Shown: positions 45,055-55,637 of the stretch, piece after piece | Numbering within the stretch: position 1 is the first letter of the stretch | Layout of the letters: the number at the start of each line of letters is the position of its first letter | Assembly: GCF_040373385.1 (NCBI RefSeq) | Contig: NZ_JBDXXH010000003.1 | Coordinates: 186,001-250,000 of the forward strand | Reading direction: 5' to 3' | DNA length: 64,000 bases | Source: Nitratidesulfovibrio sp. | GTDB lineage: Bacteria; Desulfobacterota; Desulfovibrionia; Desulfovibrionales; Desulfovibrionaceae | Translations under genes and position numbers: made by a program | Notes under the pieces: model-generated | Told to the model about the DNA's origin: nothing | Databases searched by the model: none | What the model saw: the letters and a program-made list of their open reading frames with translations, nothing else

Positions 45055-46494
45055 ATGACCGATGCCAAGCGGGCGCAAGCCCTGGACCTTTCCCTTGCCA
45101 ACAAGGTGGCCGACATGGCCCTGGCCGACTTCGGCCACAAGGAAATGCAGCTTTCCGAGCGCGAAGTGCCGGGGCTGATGGAACTCATCCGCATGTACGG
45201 CGTCAGCAAGCCGCTGAAGGGCCTGCGGGTTACCGGTTCCCTGCACATGACCATCCAAACGGCCATGCTCATCAAGACGCTGTACGAGCTGGGCGCGGAC
45301 ATCCGCTGGGCCTCGTGCAACATCTTCTCCACCCAGGACCACGCGGCGGCGGCCATTGCCGATTCCGGCATGGCCAAGGTGTTCGCCTGGAAGGGCGAAA
45401 CGCTGGAAGATTACTGGTGGTGCACCGAAATGGCGCTGACCTGGCCCGACGGCAGCGGCCCCGACCTGCTGGTTGACGACGGCGGCGACGCCACCCTGAT
45501 GATCCACAAGGGCGTCGAGGTGGAAAACAACCCCGAACTGCTCAAGCAGGCCTACGACAACAAGGAATTCCAGATCATCATGGATCGCCTTGCCCTGGCC
45601 CATCAGAACGATCCGGGCCGCTGGCAGCGCGTGGCCGCCCGCGTGCGCGGCGTTTCGGAAGAAACCACCACGGGCGTACACCGCCTGTACCAGCTGGAGC
45701 AGGAAGGCAAGCTGCTGTTCCCGGCCATCAATGTGAATGATTCGGTGACCAAGTCGAAGTTCGACAACCTGTACGGCTGCCGCGAATCGCTGGCCGACGG
45801 CATCAAGCGCGCCACCGACGTGATGGTGGCGGGCAAGGTGGTGGTGGTGGCAGGCTACGGCGACGTGGGCAAGGGCTGCGCCCAGTCCATGCGCGGCTTT
45901 GGCGCGCGCGTGCTGGTGACCGAAATCGACCCCATCTGCGCCCTGCAGGCCGCCATGGAAGGCTACGAAGTGACCACCATGGAAAAGGCCGTGGAAGAAG
46001 GCGACATCTTCGTCACCGCCACCGGCAACTACAAGGTCATCACCGGTGCGCACATGGAGACCATGAAGGACGAGGCCATCGTCTGCAACATCGGCCACTT
46101 CGACAACGAAATCGACATGCACTACCTGGAAACCACCCCCGGCTGCACCTGCCTGAACATCAAGCCGCAGGTGGACAAGTGGACCCTGAAGTCGGGCCGC
46201 TCCATCATCGTGCTGGCCGAAGGGCGTCTGGTGAACCTGGGTTGCGCCACCGGCCACCCCAGCTTCGTCATGTCCAACAGCTTCACCAACCAGACCCTGG
46301 CCCAGATCGAACTGGCCACCAACCCCGACCTTGAACGCAAGGTGTACATCCTGCCCAAGAAGCTGGATGAACAGGTGGCCCGCCTGCACCTGGCCCGCCT
46401 TGGCGTTACCCTGACCACCCTGACCAAGGAACAGGCCGACTACATCGGCGTGCCCATGGACGGGCCGTACAAGCCGGGGCATTACCGCTACTAG
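45055..46494 (+). CDS. ahcY: Adenosylhomocysteinase
   Basis: 479 aa, full length. NAD-binding loop [11 protein letters not shown], active-site segments [25 protein letters not shown] and [13 protein letters not shown], and the C-terminal [10 protein letters not shown]. It splits S-adenosylhomocysteine into homocysteine and adenosine, relieving methyltransferase inhibition. It follows sahR. ATG 45055 has CGGAGG upstream. Upstream in-frame sequence (from 44827) is not coding-like. Confidence 0.97.
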   Translation: MTDAKRAQALDLSLANKVADMALADFGHKEMQLSEREVPGLMELIRMYGVSKPLKGLRVTGSLHMTIQTAMLIKTLYELGADIRWASCNIFSTQDHAAAAIADSGMAKVFAWKGETLEDYWWCTEMALTWPDGSGPDLLVDDGGDATLMIHKGVEVENNPELLKQAYDNKEFQIIMDRLALAHQNDPGRWQRVAARVRGVSEETTTGVHRLYQLEQEGKLLFPAINVNDSVTKSKFDNLYGCRESLADGIKRATDVMVAGKVVVVAGYGDVGKGCAQSMRGFGARVLVTEIDPICALQAAMEGYEVTTMEKAVEEGDIFVTATGNYKVITGAHMETMKDEAIVCNIGHFDNEIDMHYLETTPGCTCLNIKPQVDKWTLKSGRSIIVLAEGRLVNLGCATGHPSFVMSNSFTNQTLAQIELATNPDLERKVYILPKKLDEQVARLHLARLGVTLTTLTKEQADYIGVPMDGPYKPGHYRY

Positions 46495-46517
46495 GCCATT
46501 TTCCCGCAGTACATCTG

Positions 46518-46553
46518 AGCGCCCCCGGGTCTTGTACCCAGGGGCGCTTTTCG
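46518..46553 (+). terminator. Terminator of ahcY
   Basis: A 13-bp stem with one mismatch (46518-46530 and 46536-46548), CTTGT loop, then TTTTC. Confidence 0.85.
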
Positions 46554-46745
46554 TGTTGCTGCCGCGCCTGCATGGTGTTGGGTCGGCAATCTTCTCGCCG
46601 GTGTGTCAGGCAGCGGCATACTGGCGCTGGCCGATGCCCAGCCATCCATGCCTGTTTGTTGCCGCTTATATAATGTCCGGCAAATTTCTCCTGTCGTAAC
46701 GTAAGTGTACTGAAGTTCGCTTGCAATGCTGTGGAGGAATCTGTC

Positions 46746-48995
46746 ATGCGCAGATCGGTCATCATCCGTCTCCTGTTCATCGTGGTCATTGGTCTGGTCG
46801 TGGAGGGTGGGGCGTTTCTCGGCTATGTCTCGTTCGATCTGACGCGTTTCGCCCGGAAACAGGCGGACCAGACGCGCGGAACAATCTATGAACATGAAAA
46901 GTATTCGCTGCGGGATATGGTGGATTCAGCATACAGCATCGTCGCAAAGTACCATGCGCAGTCGCAGGATGTCGAAGCGCTGAAGCAGCTGAAGGTACGT
47001 GAACTGAAACTGGTTGTGGATTCTGCTGTTTCCATGGCGCAGGCGCAGATTGCTGCCGCGCCTGCGGACCGCAGGGCGCAGGCGGCCAGGGAAATGCTGT
47101 CCGTGTTGCGGGGATTGCGCTTCGATGGGGGCAACTACGTTTGGGTCAACGATCTTGATACGGTGGTGCTCATGCATCCCGTGTCCCCGCAACTGGAAGG
47201 CAAGGGCCAGCACTCGTTGCGCGATGCCCACGGCAAGGCCATGTTCGACGAGTTCGTGGCAGTGGCGCGTGGCAAGGGTGAGGGCATGGTGGACTACATG
47301 TGGCCGAAACCCGGGCAGACCAACGCGCAGGTCAAGGTGTCATACGTCAAGCTGGTGCCCGAACTGGGTTGGGTCATCGGCGCTGGGGCCTACCTTGATG
47401 ACATGACGGAGGAACTGAAGCGTGAGGCGTTGGAGCAGATCGGACGCATCCGGCTTTCGGACGGCAACTATTTTTGGGTCAACGACCTTGCTCCGCGCAT
47501 GGTCATGCATCCTGTCAGGCCGGAGTTGGACGGTACAAACCTTGCCCAGACCGTGGATGCCGAGGGCAAGCATTTCTTTGTTGAAATGGCCGAAGTGGCG
47601 AAGACGCAAGGCGAAGGGACGGTCGCCTACCGGTTCGAAAAGCCCGGCAAGAGCGGCGTACATCCCAAATTGTCCTATGTGAAAGCGTTCAAGCCGTGGG
47701 GGTGGGTGATCGGCATGGGCGTCTACATGGACGAAGTGGACGCGCAGATAGTCGCCGAGCAATCCCGTTTCAATGCCGCCATACATGACCTCATGGGGCG
47801 TAGTGGCGTCATCGGGCTGTTCATTGCGGTCGGCATGGTCGGGCTTGTAGTGCTGTACATACAGCGGCGGCTCAGGCAGCCGCTGGGACAGGTGGTGGAC
47901 TATGCCGGAAGAATCGCTTCCGGAGATCTTGATGCGTCCATAACCGGGCGTTTCCGAGGAGAAATGCTGCAACTTGCCGATGCCCTGCATGTCATGGTGA
48001 CCAGCCTGAAGGAGCGCATGGAAGAGGCGCGACTGAAGGGCCAGCAGGCCGCAGAAGAAGCCGCCCGTGCCCGTGCGGCTACCGCCGAGGCAGAAGAGGC
48101 CCGGCGCAGGGCGGAACACGCCAAGGCCGAAGGCATGCTTGCGGCGGCGGGCATCCTTGACACCATCGTGTCTTCTCTGACGGAGGCATCCCGGCAGGTG
48201 GCGGATCTTTCGGCGGAAATAAGCACTGGGGCCGATGGGCAGCAGCACCGCATAACGGAAACCGCCACTGCCATGGAGGAAATGAACGCCACCATTCTGG
48301 AGGTTGCGGGCAATTCCGGCAGGGCCGCCGAAAACGCCGACCATGCGAAGGGCAGGGCGCAGGAAGGAGCGGACACAGCCAATGCTTCCGTGGCGGCCAT
48401 AGAGGAAGTGCAGCACCTGGCTGTCACCCTCAAGGCCAACGTGGCGGAACTGGGGGCGAAGGCCGAGGCCATCGGCCAGATCATGAACGTGATCAACGAT
48501 ATTGCGGACCAGACGAATCTGTTGGCCTTGAACGCGGCCATAGAAGCGGCCCGCGCGGGAGAAGCCGGGCGCGGGTTTGCCGTGGTGGCGGACGAAGTGC
48601 GCAAGTTGGCAGAAAAGACCATGAGCGCCACGAAGGAAGTGGGTGACGCCATAGGGGCGATTCAGCAGGCCACGCGAGAGAATACCCGAAGCGTGGAGAA
48701 TGCCGTGACTGCCGTGGACAAGGCGACGGATCTCGTGGTGCGGTCAGGAGAAGCCCTGCGCGAGATCGTGGTGCTCTCGGAGCAGTCGGCGGACAGGGTT
48801 CGTTCCATTGCCACGGCTGCGGAAGAGCAGTCCGCCGCCAGCGAGGAAATCACCCGTGCCCTCGACGAGATCCATGCCCTTTCGGGCCGGATTACCGGCG
48901 GCATCGGCCAGGCAGCGGACGCGCAGCAGGCGCTGAATCTGCAATGCGTGAAGCTTGCTGACCTTATCGAGAACATCAAGCGCGAGAACGGTTAA
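46746..48995 (+). CDS. Methyl-accepting chemotaxis protein with two sCache_2-type domains
   Basis: 749 aa. TM1 6-28; two tandem sensor repeats with [18 protein letters not shown] and [18 protein letters not shown], each ending [11 protein letters not shown] or [13 protein letters not shown]2 near 353-373; HAMP; and a signalling domain with [19 protein letters not shown]. The duplicate NYxWVND units are typical of small-organic-acid sensing chemoreceptors (ligand unknown). GGAGGA precedes ATG 46746; a GTG at 46731 overlaps that site. Confidence 0.93.
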   Translation: MRRSVIIRLLFIVVIGLVVEGGAFLGYVSFDLTRFARKQADQTRGTIYEHEKYSLRDMVDSAYSIVAKYHAQSQDVEALKQLKVRELKLVVDSAVSMAQAQIAAAPADRRAQAAREMLSVLRGLRFDGGNYVWVNDLDTVVLMHPVSPQLEGKGQHSLRDAHGKAMFDEFVAVARGKGEGMVDYMWPKPGQTNAQVKVSYVKLVPELGWVIGAGAYLDDMTEELKREALEQIGRIRLSDGNYFWVNDLAPRMVMHPVRPELDGTNLAQTVDAEGKHFFVEMAEVAKTQGEGTVAYRFEKPGKSGVHPKLSYVKAFKPWGWVIGMGVYMDEVDAQIVAEQSRFNAAIHDLMGRSGVIGLFIAVGMVGLVVLYIQRRLRQPLGQVVDYAGRIASGDLDASITGRFRGEMLQLADALHVMVTSLKERMEEARLKGQQAAEEAARARAATAEAEEARRRAEHAKAEGMLAAAGILDTIVSSLTEASRQVADLSAEISTGADGQQHRITETATAMEEMNATILEVAGNSGRAAENADHAKGRAQEGADTANASVAAIEEVQHLAVTLKANVAELGAKAEAIGQIMNVINDIADQTNLLALNAAIEAARAGEAGRGFAVVADEVRKLAEKTMSATKEVGDAIGAIQQATRENTRSVENAVTAVDKATDLVVRSGEALREIVVLSEQSADRVRSIATAAEEQSAASEEITRALDEIHALSGRITGGIGQAADAQQALNLQCVKLADLIENIKRENG

Positions 48996-49262
48996 CCGCA
49001 GGCTTGCCGACAGTGGACGGCGGGGGATTTCCCCCGCCGTCTTTCTGTTCGGGGCGGCTGCCCTTCCACATTTGACCGGAGCGGTGTGCTGCCGCGCGGG
49101 AAAGCACTGGCTGACTGGCTGGGACTGCCGCATCTGTGTGGCGAAGGTTGGCAAGGGGGGGCACAACCTGTCGCCACCTTCTTCCCTCTCCCCCGTTCCC
49201 ACCGCCTCGGAAATCGCGTAGGGTCAGGCGTGACTGTCCCTAACGAGCAAAACCCACGAGGC

Positions 49263-50333
49263 ATGACCATGAAGAAATTGATCAATGCAGTGGAAAACGT
49301 GGTTCGCGAACAGTTGCAGGGCATGGCGGCGGCGCATCCGGAACTGCGGGTGAACATCGACCCGCACTTCGTCTGCCGCAAGGAAATACCGCAAGGCAAG
49401 GTGGCCATCGTCTCTGGCGGCGGCAGCGGGCACGAACCCATGCACGGCGGCTTCGTCGGCCACGGCATGCTGGACGGCGCCTGCCCCGGCGAGGTGTTCA
49501 CCTCGCCCACGCCCGACCAGATGTACGAGTGCGCAAAGGCCGTTGATCGCGGCGCGGGCGTGCTGTTCATCGTCAAGAACTACACCGGCGACGTGATGAA
49601 CTTCGAAACCGCCGCCGAACTGTGCCACGCCGACGGGCTGAAGGTGCAGAACATCCTTATCGACGACGACGTGGCCGTAAAGGACAGCCTGTACACGGCC
49701 GGGCGGCGCGGCGTGGGCACCACCGTGCTGGCCGAAAAGATCGTGGGCGCGGCGGCGGAAGCCGGGTACGACCTCGACAAGTGCGCCGACCTGTGCCGCA
49801 AGGTGAACCAGTATGGCCGCTCCATGGGCATGGCGCTGACCCCCTGCACCGTGCCCGCCGCAGGCAAGCCCACCTTCGAACTGGCCGAGAACGAGATAGA
49901 GATCGGCATCGGCATCCACGGCGAACCGGGCACCCAGCGCGCCCCCATGAAGCCCGTGGACGAACTGGTGCAGATCATGACCACCACCATCATCGACGAC
50001 CCGGCCTACACCCGCACCGTGCGCGAACTGGACCGCGCCAGCGGCCAGTGGGTGGACAAGACCCTGACCGATGCCCCCTTCGCCAAGGGCGACAAGGTCA
50101 TCGCCTTCGTCAACAGCATGGGCGGCACCCCGGTCAGCGAACTGTACGCCGTGTACCGCAAGCTGGCCGACATCTGCGGGGCGCGCGGCATCTCCATCGT
50201 GCGCAACCTGATCGGCCCGTACATCACCTCTCTGGAAATGCAGGGCTTTTCCATCACCCTGCTGAAGGTGGACGACGAGATCCTGAAGTTCTGGGATGCC
50301 AAGGCTGTTACCCCCGGCCTGCGCATGGGCTAG
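49263..50333 (+). CDS. dhaK: DhaK, PTS-dependent dihydroxyacetone kinase subunit
   Basis: 356 aa. [16 protein letters not shown] near the start, [12 protein letters not shown], and [10 protein letters not shown] with the His that binds dihydroxyacetone covalently. It receives phosphate via DhaL-ADP. ATG 49263 (or ATG 49269) follows GAGG. It is separated from dhaL by an unusual 419-nt gap containing a repeat and a strong hairpin. Confidence 0.92.
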   Translation: MTMKKLINAVENVVREQLQGMAAAHPELRVNIDPHFVCRKEIPQGKVAIVSGGGSGHEPMHGGFVGHGMLDGACPGEVFTSPTPDQMYECAKAVDRGAGVLFIVKNYTGDVMNFETAAELCHADGLKVQNILIDDDVAVKDSLYTAGRRGVGTTVLAEKIVGAAAEAGYDLDKCADLCRKVNQYGRSMGMALTPCTVPAAGKPTFELAENEIEIGIGIHGEPGTQRAPMKPVDELVQIMTTTIIDDPAYTRTVRELDRASGQWVDKTLTDAPFAKGDKVIAFVNSMGGTPVSELYAVYRKLADICGARGISIVRNLIGPYITSLEMQGFSITLLKVDDEILKFWDAKAVTPGLRMG

Positions 50334-50391
50334 GGGCGAGTGCGCTGCGGTCCTTTTGCCCTCTGCCTTCGTCGAAGTGCCATTTCATTCC

Positions 50392-50457
50392 GGTCACGTA
50401 CGATAAGAGTACGCTCCCTTCATGAAAAGGCGCTTCTCCTCGGCAGAGAACAAAAAT
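50392..50457. repeat. Short dispersed repeat, copy A
   Basis: GGTCA...ATAAGAGTACGCTCCCTTCATG...GGC...AACAAAAATC aligns with copy B at 62481-62547 over about 65 nt, with the core ATAAGAGTA and CTCCCT identical. It is inside the dhaK-dhaL gap. Confidence 0.6.
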
Positions 50458-50629
50458 CCGCGCAGCGCGCGCGGAGTGCAGTGGCACAGCAAACGCCGAT
50501 GGCCTTGGCGTAGCGCACGCAGAGAGTTGATGGACTCAGTGCAACGCATGTTGGAATGCTGCGAGCCCAAGCCAAACCAAAAGCTTACGCTACCGCAACC
50601 AGAACAGTTTCCTTACCGACCATGAATCC

Positions 50630-50669
50630 CGGTCCGGCGGATGGCATACCTGCCGTCCGCCGGACCGGA
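50630..50669 (+). terminator. Large hairpin between dhaK and dhaL
   Basis: A perfect 13-bp stem (50630-50642 and 50657-50669) with a 14-nt loop and no T run. It could attenuate dhaL-dhaM or protect the dhaK message. Confidence 0.6.
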
Positions 50670-50752
50670 ATCCGTACACGCGGACGGCGGTTCACGCCAT
50701 TTCACTGGCGCGTCACGACCTTCGTCCACCATATTTCCACAAGGATGCCCCC

Positions 50753-51385
50753 ATGCAGATCACCCGCGATCACATCCTCACATGGCTCGCCAAGCTGGGC
50801 GATATCATGCGCGACAACCGTACCTATCTCACCGATCTCGACGCCGCCATCGGCGATGCCGACCACGGCATCAACATGGACCGGGGCTTCAGCAAGGTGC
50901 AGGAAAAGCTGCCCACCTTCGCGGACAAGGACATCGGCGCGATTCTGAAGGATACCGGCATGGTGCTGCTGTCCACCGTGGGCGGGGCCAGCGGCCCCCT
51001 GTACGGCACCTTTTTCATGAAGGCGGGGCTCGCCGTGGCGGGCAAGGACGCCCTGGACGCCCCCGACGTGCAGGCTCTGCTGGACGCCGGGGTAGAGGGC
51101 GTGGTTTCGCGCGGGCGGCCCGTGCCGCACGACAAGACCATGTTCGATGCCTGGAAGCCCGCCATCGACGCCTACCGCGCTGCCGTGGCGGGCGGGGCCG
51201 ACCTGCTGGCCGGGTTGGATGCCGCCGTGGCGGCGGCGGAAGACGGCATGCGCGCCACCATTCCGTTGCAGGCCCGCAAGGGGCGCGCCAGCTACCTTGG
51301 CGAGCGCAGCATCGGGCATCAGGACCCCGGCGCCACGTCCACGGTGCTGCTGCTGACCGCCCTGCGCGACGTGGTGCGGGGCTAA
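50753..51385 (+). CDS. dhaL: DhaL, ADP-binding dihydroxyacetone kinase subunit
   Basis: 210 aa. Metal-ADP binding motif DLDAAIGDADHGINMDRG and the helical bundle with LSTVGGASGPLYGTFF; RASYLGERSIGHQDPGA near the end. It carries tightly bound ADP as the phosphorylatable cofactor. The start follows AAGGATG. dhaM follows within 3 nt. Confidence 0.93.
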   Translation: MQITRDHILTWLAKLGDIMRDNRTYLTDLDAAIGDADHGINMDRGFSKVQEKLPTFADKDIGAILKDTGMVLLSTVGGASGPLYGTFFMKAGLAVAGKDALDAPDVQALLDAGVEGVVSRGRPVPHDKTMFDAWKPAIDAYRAAVAGGADLLAGLDAAVAAAEDGMRATIPLQARKGRASYLGERSIGHQDPGATSTVLLLTALRDVVRG

Positions 51386-51388
51386 CCC

Positions 51389-53935
51389 ATGGTCGGCATT
51401 GTCGTCGTCACGCACAGCGCCGTGCTTGGGCAGGGCGTGAAGGAACTGGCGGAGCAGATGACGCAGGGCCGCGTGCCGCTGGCCGTGGCGGGCGGCATCG
51501 ACGACCCGGAACACCCCATCGGCACCGACCCCATGCGGGTCATGGCCGCCATAGAAGCGGTGCAGCAGGGTGACGGCGTGGTGGTGCTGATGGACCTTGG
51601 CAGCGCGCTGATGAGCGCGGAAACGGCGCTGGACCTGCTGCCGCCCGAAGTGGCGGCGCAGGTGCGGCTGTGCCCGGCCCCGCTGGTGGAGGGCGTCATG
51701 GCCGCCGCCGTGCAGGCCTCCATCGGGGCGGACCTGGACACCGTGCTGCGCGAGGCGCTGGCGGCCCTGGCGGCAAAGGCGGAACTGCTGGGCATGCCCC
51801 TGCCGCAAGACGGCGGCGATGCTTCCGCCGGGGCGGCAGCCCCCGTGGCATCCCCGACGGCCCCCGCCCCGGATGACAGCCACGAGCTGACCCTGATGGT
51901 GCCCAACCGGCTGGGGCTGCATGCCCGCCCCGCCGCGCGCATCGTCACCGTGCTCGGCCCGTTCGGGGCCGATGTGCAACTGGTGCGCGGCGAGCGGGTG
52001 GTGTCCGCCCGCTCGGTAAACCGCATCGCCACGCTGGCCGTGCGCGGCGGCGATACGGTGACCTTCCGGGCCACCGGGGCGGATGCGGCCCAGGCCCTGA
52101 AGGCGCTGGCCGAGCTTGCGGCGGAAAACTTCGGCGATATCCCGGACGCAACCGGGTCGTCGGCCAGACCGGGCGGACAGGACGGACAGGGTACGCGGGG
52201 GAAAGCCGGTGCGGCGGGCGCGCCCGGCGCCAAGGGCGGGGTGCCTGCCTCGCCGGGCATTGCCGTGGGGCCGGCGGTCTGGCATCGCCCGGCATTCGAC
52301 GCGCCGCCACAGGGACTGGTGGCCGGTGACCCCGCCAGCGAGGCCGCCCGGCTGGAAACCGCGCTGGATGCGGCCCGCCGCGAACTGGCCGCGCTGGAAC
52401 GGCGCACCGCCGCCATGGCGGGCAAGCAGGAGGCGGAAATCTTCGTCATGCACCGCCTGCTGCTGGATGATGCCACCATCGCCGGGGATGCCCGGCAGCG
52501 CATAGCAGAGCGGCACGAACCCGCCGAAGCCGCATGGTACGCAGTGATCGACCAGGCGGCGGAAAGTTTCCGGCAACTGCCGGAAGGCTACATGCGCGAG
52601 CGCGCGGCGGATCTGGTGGACGTGGGCGCGCGCGTGCTGCGCCTGCTTACCGGTGCGCCGCCCTCCGGCCCGCGCCTTGACCGGCCTTCGGTGCTGCTGG
52701 CTGCGGACCTTGGTCCCTCGGACATGGCCCATCTGGACCCGGCGCTGGTGCTGGGCATCGTCACCATGCAGGGCGGGGCCACCTCGCACGCGGCCATTCT
52801 GGCCCGGTCCATGGGCATTCCGGCGGTGGCGGGCGCGGGCGCGCTGGCCGCCAACGTGGCCGATGGCATCACCGTGGCGCTGGACGGCACCACCGGAGAG
52901 GTCTGGATATCCCCCGCGCCCGACGTGCTGGCAACCATCGAATCCCGTCGGGCCGCGTGGCACGCCGCCCGGCAGGCAGCGCTGGCCGGGGCCTCCCGCC
53001 CAGCCGTGACGGTTGATGGCCGCCACGTGCACGTGCACGCCAACATCGGTTCTCCGGCAGACGCCGCCCCCGCCCTGCTGAACGGCGCGGAGGGCGTGGG
53101 GCTGTTCCGCACCGAGTTCCTGTTTCTGGACCGGGCCGCCGCCCCGGACGAGGAAGAGCAGCGCGCCGCCTACGTGGCCGCTGCCGCCGCCATGCCGGGC
53201 CTGCCGGTGGTGGTGCGCACCCTGGACATCGGCGGCGACAAGCCGGTGCCCTATCTGGCCGACCTTGCGGCGGGAGAGGACAACCCCTTCCTGGGGCTGC
53301 GCGGCATCCGCTTCTGCCTCGCCCGGCGCGAACTGTTCCTGACCCAATTGCGCGCCCTGCTGCGCGCCGCAGCCGAACATCCCCTGCGGATCATGTTCCC
53401 CATGGTGGCCCACCCCGGCGAACTGGCCGCCGCAAAGACCCTGCTGGAAGAAGCCCGCGCCGCGCTGGTGGCGCAAGGGCTACCCCATGGCCCGGTGGAG
53501 GTGGGCATCATGGTCGAGGTGCCCGCCGCCGTGGCCCTGGCGGATCAGTTGGCGCGCGAGGCCGCGTTCTTCAGCATCGGCACCAACGATCTTGCCCAGT
53601 ATGTCATGGCCGCCGACCGGGGCAACGCCGCCGTGGCAGACCTGTCGGACGCGCTGCACCCTGCCGTGTTGCGCATGGTGCGCGACACCGTGGCGGCGGG
53701 CAATGCGGCAGGCATTCCCGTGGCCATGTGCGGCGAACTGGCGGGCAGCGCAGAGGCCATCCCGCTGCTGGTGGGGCTGGGGCTGGATGAATTGAGCATG
53801 AACGGACCGGCCATTCCGCGCGCCAAGGATGTGGTGCGCGGCTGCGACATGGCGGCCTGCGCCAGGCTTGCGGAACGGGCGCTGGATCTGCCCGATGCCG
53901 CTGCCGTGCGGCGGTTGCTGCGGGGCGGCGGGTAG
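51389..53935 (+). CDS. dhaM: DhaM-HPr-Enzyme I fusion phosphotransferase
   Basis: 848 aa, nearly twice E. coli DhaM. EIIA-like DhaM 1-130 with H9 (VVTHSAVLGQG); HPr near 165-255 with H178 (RLGLHARPA); Enzyme I 285-848 with H467 (GGATSHAAIL), FRTEFLFLD, IGGDKPVPYL, FFSIGTNDLAQY and MCGELAGS, so the PEP-binding half is complete. One protein thus relays phosphate from PEP to DhaL-ADP without separate PTS proteins (inference). A Pro/Ala-rich linker (130-165) joins the first two parts. Confidence 0.93.
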   Translation: MVGIVVVTHSAVLGQGVKELAEQMTQGRVPLAVAGGIDDPEHPIGTDPMRVMAAIEAVQQGDGVVVLMDLGSALMSAETALDLLPPEVAAQVRLCPAPLVEGVMAAAVQASIGADLDTVLREALAALAAKAELLGMPLPQDGGDASAGAAAPVASPTAPAPDDSHELTLMVPNRLGLHARPAARIVTVLGPFGADVQLVRGERVVSARSVNRIATLAVRGGDTVTFRATGADAAQALKALAELAAENFGDIPDATGSSARPGGQDGQGTRGKAGAAGAPGAKGGVPASPGIAVGPAVWHRPAFDAPPQGLVAGDPASEAARLETALDAARRELAALERRTAAMAGKQEAEIFVMHRLLLDDATIAGDARQRIAERHEPAEAAWYAVIDQAAESFRQLPEGYMRERAADLVDVGARVLRLLTGAPPSGPRLDRPSVLLAADLGPSDMAHLDPALVLGIVTMQGGATSHAAILARSMGIPAVAGAGALAANVADGITVALDGTTGEVWISPAPDVLATIESRRAAWHAARQAALAGASRPAVTVDGRHVHVHANIGSPADAAPALLNGAEGVGLFRTEFLFLDRAAAPDEEEQRAAYVAAAAAMPGLPVVVRTLDIGGDKPVPYLADLAAGEDNPFLGLRGIRFCLARRELFLTQLRALLRAAAEHPLRIMFPMVAHPGELAAAKTLLEEARAALVAQGLPHGPVEVGIMVEVPAAVALADQLAREAAFFSIGTNDLAQYVMAADRGNAAVADLSDALHPAVLRMVRDTVAAGNAAGIPVAMCGELAGSAEAIPLLVGLGLDELSMNGPAIPRAKDVVRGCDMAACARLAERALDLPDAAAVRRLLRGGG

Positions 53936-54389
53936 CCACCTGGGCGGAACGTTGCGCCTTCGAATCGAAAGGTGCCGCACGGTGCATGCCGCGCGGCCCC
54001 TTGTGCGTGGCGTGCCAGGGGCGTGTCGAGCGCGTTCCCTGCGGCACCTTGCGCGTGCTTTCGGGCGGGGAACACAACGCGACAAGGCGGAACCGTCCGA
54101 AGACGACTCCGCCTCATCGTAGCATTCAAAGGCCGTGCGGCCTCGCACGGCCGGAAAGGCCGAACGACTGGTCCGTTGGATACCGTTGGATACCGTTGGA
54201 CATCTTGGACAGCGCTGGACGGGGGCGGGCATGCATCCCTGCCCAGCTACCCTTCGCGGGTTTCCCCGATTGGGCGCAACTGGCGCAACTGGGGCAACTG
54301 GCGCAATCGACGCACAACCGGTCAGCGACTGCCGCACCCCGCGCAACGCAGGGCGGAAACAGGGGCTGGAGCAGGTCCGCCCGCTGCCG
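53936..54389. other. Intergenic with two tandem repeats and a hairpin
   Basis: 454 nt between convergent dhaM and flgM. It holds a perfect 9-bp stem GGCCGTGCG/CGCACGGCC (54131-54152) that on the minus strand is followed by TTTGAAT and may terminate flgM. Three 10-bp copies around TACCGTTGGA lie at 54172-54201, and four 9-bp copies of GGCGCAACT at 54273-54308. No gene is supported. Confidence 0.6.
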
Positions 54390-54701
54390 CTAGCCGAACA
54401 GGTCCTGCTCTTCCTTGAGCAGCTTTTCGGCCACGGTGCGCGAGTCCACCTGATACTCGCCGGATTCCACCTTGCTCTTCAGCGCGTCCACCTTTTCCTG
54501 ACGCACGTCGGGTGCGGCAAGGGCGGCGGAATACGCTTCCGTGCGCAGCTTCGCCTCGTCGGAAAGGCTTACGCGGTCGCCCTGCGCAGAGGACGCTGCG
54601 TCGCTTTCCTTGCGGGCGGCGGTGCGCTTGGTCTGGAGCTCGGACTGTTCCAGCTTGGTCCTGTACGGATCCAGATTCTTGAGATAGTTCTTGATTTCCA
54701 T
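54390..54701 (-). CDS. flgM: FlgM, anti-sigma-28 factor
   Basis: 103 aa. The C-terminal half (DVRQEKVDALKSKVESGEYQ then VDSRTVAEKLL) is the sigma-28 binding region of FlgM; the N-terminal half is charged and unstructured, as expected for a protein secreted through the flagellar export gate. It holds FliA inactive until the hook is built. GGAGG precedes the start. It lies 46 nt after an unknown gene with a FliA-type promoter. Confidence 0.88.
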   Translation of the reverse strand: MEIKNYLKNLDPYRTKLEQSELQTKRTAARKESDAASSAQGDRVSLSDEAKLRTEAYSAALAAPDVRQEKVDALKSKVESGEYQVDSRTVAEKLLKEEQDLFG

Positions 54702-54747
54702 GGTTACCTCCCCGGGGGAGCATACCGTTTACCGGAACGTGGACCGC

Positions 54748-55164
54748 CTAGAGCATGGTATCGTCCACCGTTTCGAGAGCAATGTGCCATAGCCGGTCCA
54801 GGATTCCCGCCTTCTCCGCTGGCGCTACCTCGACGGGGCCTTCCGGCCCGGCGCGGAACACCTGAATGTCCAGCTGCGTCGGAGGATACGTGAAGGTGAG
54901 CGTTTCTCCCAATTCCTGTTCCAGCTTCTGCCGAATCTCTCGTACGACGGGGTTGTCACTTCCCGCAAGCAGAAGATTTTCCATGATCTCTCGAGCCACC
55001 CGTTCCACCATGAATCTTCGCTTTACCTCGGGAGGAATGGCGCTTTCCTCCTCGCCCGACGCGAGACGCATGGCCTGCCGGTAGCGGGCCAGCCTGCGCG
55101 CGGTTACAAGCTGCTTGTCGTAATGAAGCAGCATGTTGCGAAGGTAAAACGAGTTCGTGGTCAC
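54748..55164 (-). CDS. Unknown protein in a FliA-controlled unit with flgM
   Basis: 138 aa, soluble, mostly helical N-terminal 90 residues with many Arg (LVTARRLARYRQAMRL, VKRRFMVERVAREIMENLL), then a beta-like end. The start is GTG 55164, preceded by GGGGAG. I do not recognise a family. The FliA-type promoter and flgM next door point to a flagellar role, perhaps export chaperoning or regulation (inference). Confidence 0.75.
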   Translation of the reverse strand: MTTNSFYLRNMLLHYDKQLVTARRLARYRQAMRLASGEEESAIPPEVKRRFMVERVAREIMENLLLAGSDNPVVREIRQKLEQELGETLTFTYPPTQLDIQVFRAGPEGPVEVAPAEKAGILDRLWHIALETVDDTML

Positions 55165-55185
55165 GGTAGTCTCCCCTCGTATCGC

Positions 55186-55213
55186 CTATCGGCTACCCTG
55201 AGGGAAAACTTTA
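55186..55213 (-). promoter_or_regulatory. Sigma-28 (FliA) promoter
   Basis: On the minus strand TAAAG (55209-55213), 15 nt, GCCGATAG (55186-55193), against the consensus TAAAG-N15-GCCGATAA. It lies 22 nt before the GTG start, so the leader is short. A second GCCGATAG (near 55291) has only a weak -35. Confidence 0.8.
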
Positions 55214-55637
55214 GGGGGCGGACGCATTTTTTCCGAAAAAAAATTCCGGCCAATGCGAAGAGGGAAGACCCGCCCATGCACTCACACCTCCTATCGGCGG
55301 CTGGCGCCGAAACATTAGGTGCTTTTGCGGTGTGACTGCATTCTTTCGGAGCAGGTAGGGAATACCCCCACCATGCATTGGGTGTCTTGCATGCATGTGG
55401 GGGGTCATGACTGCACTGTCGCATGGTAATGCGGGCACATGCATGCGGTACGGCTGTGAGTATGGCGTACTTGCGCCCGGCGTCGCCATGGGGCATGACA
55501 CGCAAGGCGCGCCGCGCGCCACCCCCATTGGGGCCCCCATCGGGGTGCCTGGACCTTCCGGGTACGGCAGTTTTCCGGATTGGGGAATTTGCCGGGACAG
55601 GGCGTGGCCGTAACGTTCTTTTGGGAGCCGCAACCGC
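55214..55637. other. Intergenic between the FliA-controlled genes and maf
   Basis: 424 nt with no supported gene, AT-rich near 55200-55260 (A8 and T6 runs). I cannot pick a firm maf promoter, although AT-rich stretches near 55330-55420 could hold one. Confidence 0.4.

Noticed and set aside
54172..54308. CRISPR-like array
   Set aside because: Units are 9-10 bp and contiguous, with no spacers or cas genes; simple tandem repeats.
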